This document shows, in pieces, positions 63,641-64,000 of a DNA stretch of 64,000 bases; the stretch's first letter is position 1; the number at the start of each line of letters is the position of its first letter. Both the position numbers and the translations under genes were made by a program. Under the pieces are notes generated by a model. That model was not told the origin of the DNA. It made no database searches and worked only from the letters and a program-made list of their open reading frames with translations. The stretch is taken from NCBI RefSeq assembly GCF_050633125.1, contig NZ_JBOEFX010000022.1, forward strand, positions 1-64,000, given 5' to 3'. Source of the DNA: Lewinella sp050633125. GTDB lineage: Bacteria; Bacteroidota; Bacteroidia; Chitinophagales; Saprospiraceae.

Positions 63641-64000
63641 ATGCGATATTTCAGTTTTGCACTCATTGGTACCATGATCATCTCGTTTTTTGCCATCGGC
63701 TGTGGTGGCAGCGGAGGAGGCCTCAACTTGTTTTCTGTTGAACAGGATATTGAGCTGGGCCGGCAGGTAAGCCAAGAAATTAATACCAACCCCACAGAGT
63801 TCCCCATTCTTCCAGAGCAAAGCAATCGGGAGGTCTATCAATACATCAGAGGTATTACCGACAAAATCCTTAATTCCGGCAAAGTCGCTCACAAAGATGA
63901 TTTCGCTTGGGAGGTAAAGATCATTGATGACCCTGAAACACTCAACGCCTTTGCGACACCAGGTGGATACATTTATGTGTATACCGGATTGATCAAGTTT
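63641..64000 (+). CDS. M48-family metalloprotease, partial (5' end only)
   Basis: 120 codons are visible before the window ends. The ATG at 63641 starts a lipoprotein signal (MRYFSFALIGTMIISFFAIG then C). It continues with LFSVEQDIELGRQVSQEINT, then DDFAWEVKIIDDPETLNAFA and TPGGYIYVYTGLIKF, the stretch just before the HExxH site in BepA/YggG-like proteases. The catalytic motif is outside the window. These proteases act in outer-membrane quality control, which suits the neighbouring Skp chaperones. Confidence 0.88.
   Translation, partial: MRYFSFALIGTMIISFFAIGCGGSGGGLNLFSVEQDIELGRQVSQEINTNPTEFPILPEQSNREVYQYIRGITDKILNSGKVAHKDDFAWEVKIIDDPETLNAFATPGGYIYVYTGLIKF

Noticed and set aside
1..64000. 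tRNA or rRNA genes, prophage, insertion sequences, riboswitches
   Set aside because: I looked for conserved tRNA arms, rRNA stretches, transposase or integrase motifs and known riboswitch cores and found none I could support by eye. A covariance-model scan would settle it.

Overview
The window looks like chromosomal DNA of a Bacteroidota bacterium, most likely a marine-type Saprospiria/Lewinella-like member. This is an inference from gene content, not a phylogeny. The supporting signs are secreted proteins ending in type IX secretion (T9SS) C-terminal domains, a PorP/SprF-like protein next to a gliding-type (type B) C-terminal domain protein, SprB repeats, DUF2911/DUF6503/DUF6624 lipoproteins, Bacteroidota-type -7 boxes (TAnnTTTG), near absence of Shine-Dalgarno sequences, and a PPi-type phosphofructokinase. 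No tRNA, rRNA, CRISPR array, prophage or insertion sequence was recognised.

Layout. 1-3.6 kb: a GC-rich non-coding island and a secreted BNR/VPS10-type beta-propeller protein. 3.7-10 kb: a GbsR/MarR-type regulator followed by a complete RND efflux operon (TolC-like, adaptor, pump); the regulator promoter and the operon leader share the same GTTCT-N8-AGAAC palindrome. 10-13.6 kb: a SpoIIAA-like protein, a headless MscS remnant, two convergent DUF6624 genes whose stop codons overlap, and a small lipoprotein. 13.9-19.7 kb: a WYL regulator fused to a GyrI-like domain, a DUF1801 protein, an AraC regulator, an AhpD-like protein, and an envelope operon (DM13 lipoprotein, outer-membrane transporter-like protein, DUF6503 lipoprotein). 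19.8-22.9 kb: glyA and a secreted metallophosphoesterase. 23.3-36.7 kb: a T9SS surface block with a PorP/SprF-like protein, its type B cargo, and a 3,426-residue surface protein carrying four Kazal-like domains and 25 SprB repeats. 37-42 kb: housekeeping genes (rpiA, rnpA, radC), a methyltransferase and small envelope proteins. 42-49 kb: two more T9SS cargo proteins (BNR/PKD/LamG and LTD/CotH). 46.4 kb: the decayed 3' end of a second phosphofructokinase gene, lying on the other side of the CotH gene from the intact pfk. 49-54 kb: pfk, an SDR oxidoreductase, and the paired beta-helix and diheme cytochrome c genes. 55-59 kb: a partial arginine cluster (GNAT, argG, argC, argD). 59.5-64 kb: a DUF1223 protein, TonB, murI, two Skp/OmpH chaperones, and the start of an M48 protease that runs off the window.

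The unifying theme is envelope biology: export (T9SS, TonB, Skp chaperones), efflux, surface adhesion-type proteins and many lipoproteins, interspersed with ordinary metabolic genes. The most checkable new-looking items are the shared efflux operator, the pfk relic, the 492-bp tandem repeat inside the giant gene, and the convergent DUF6624 pair.
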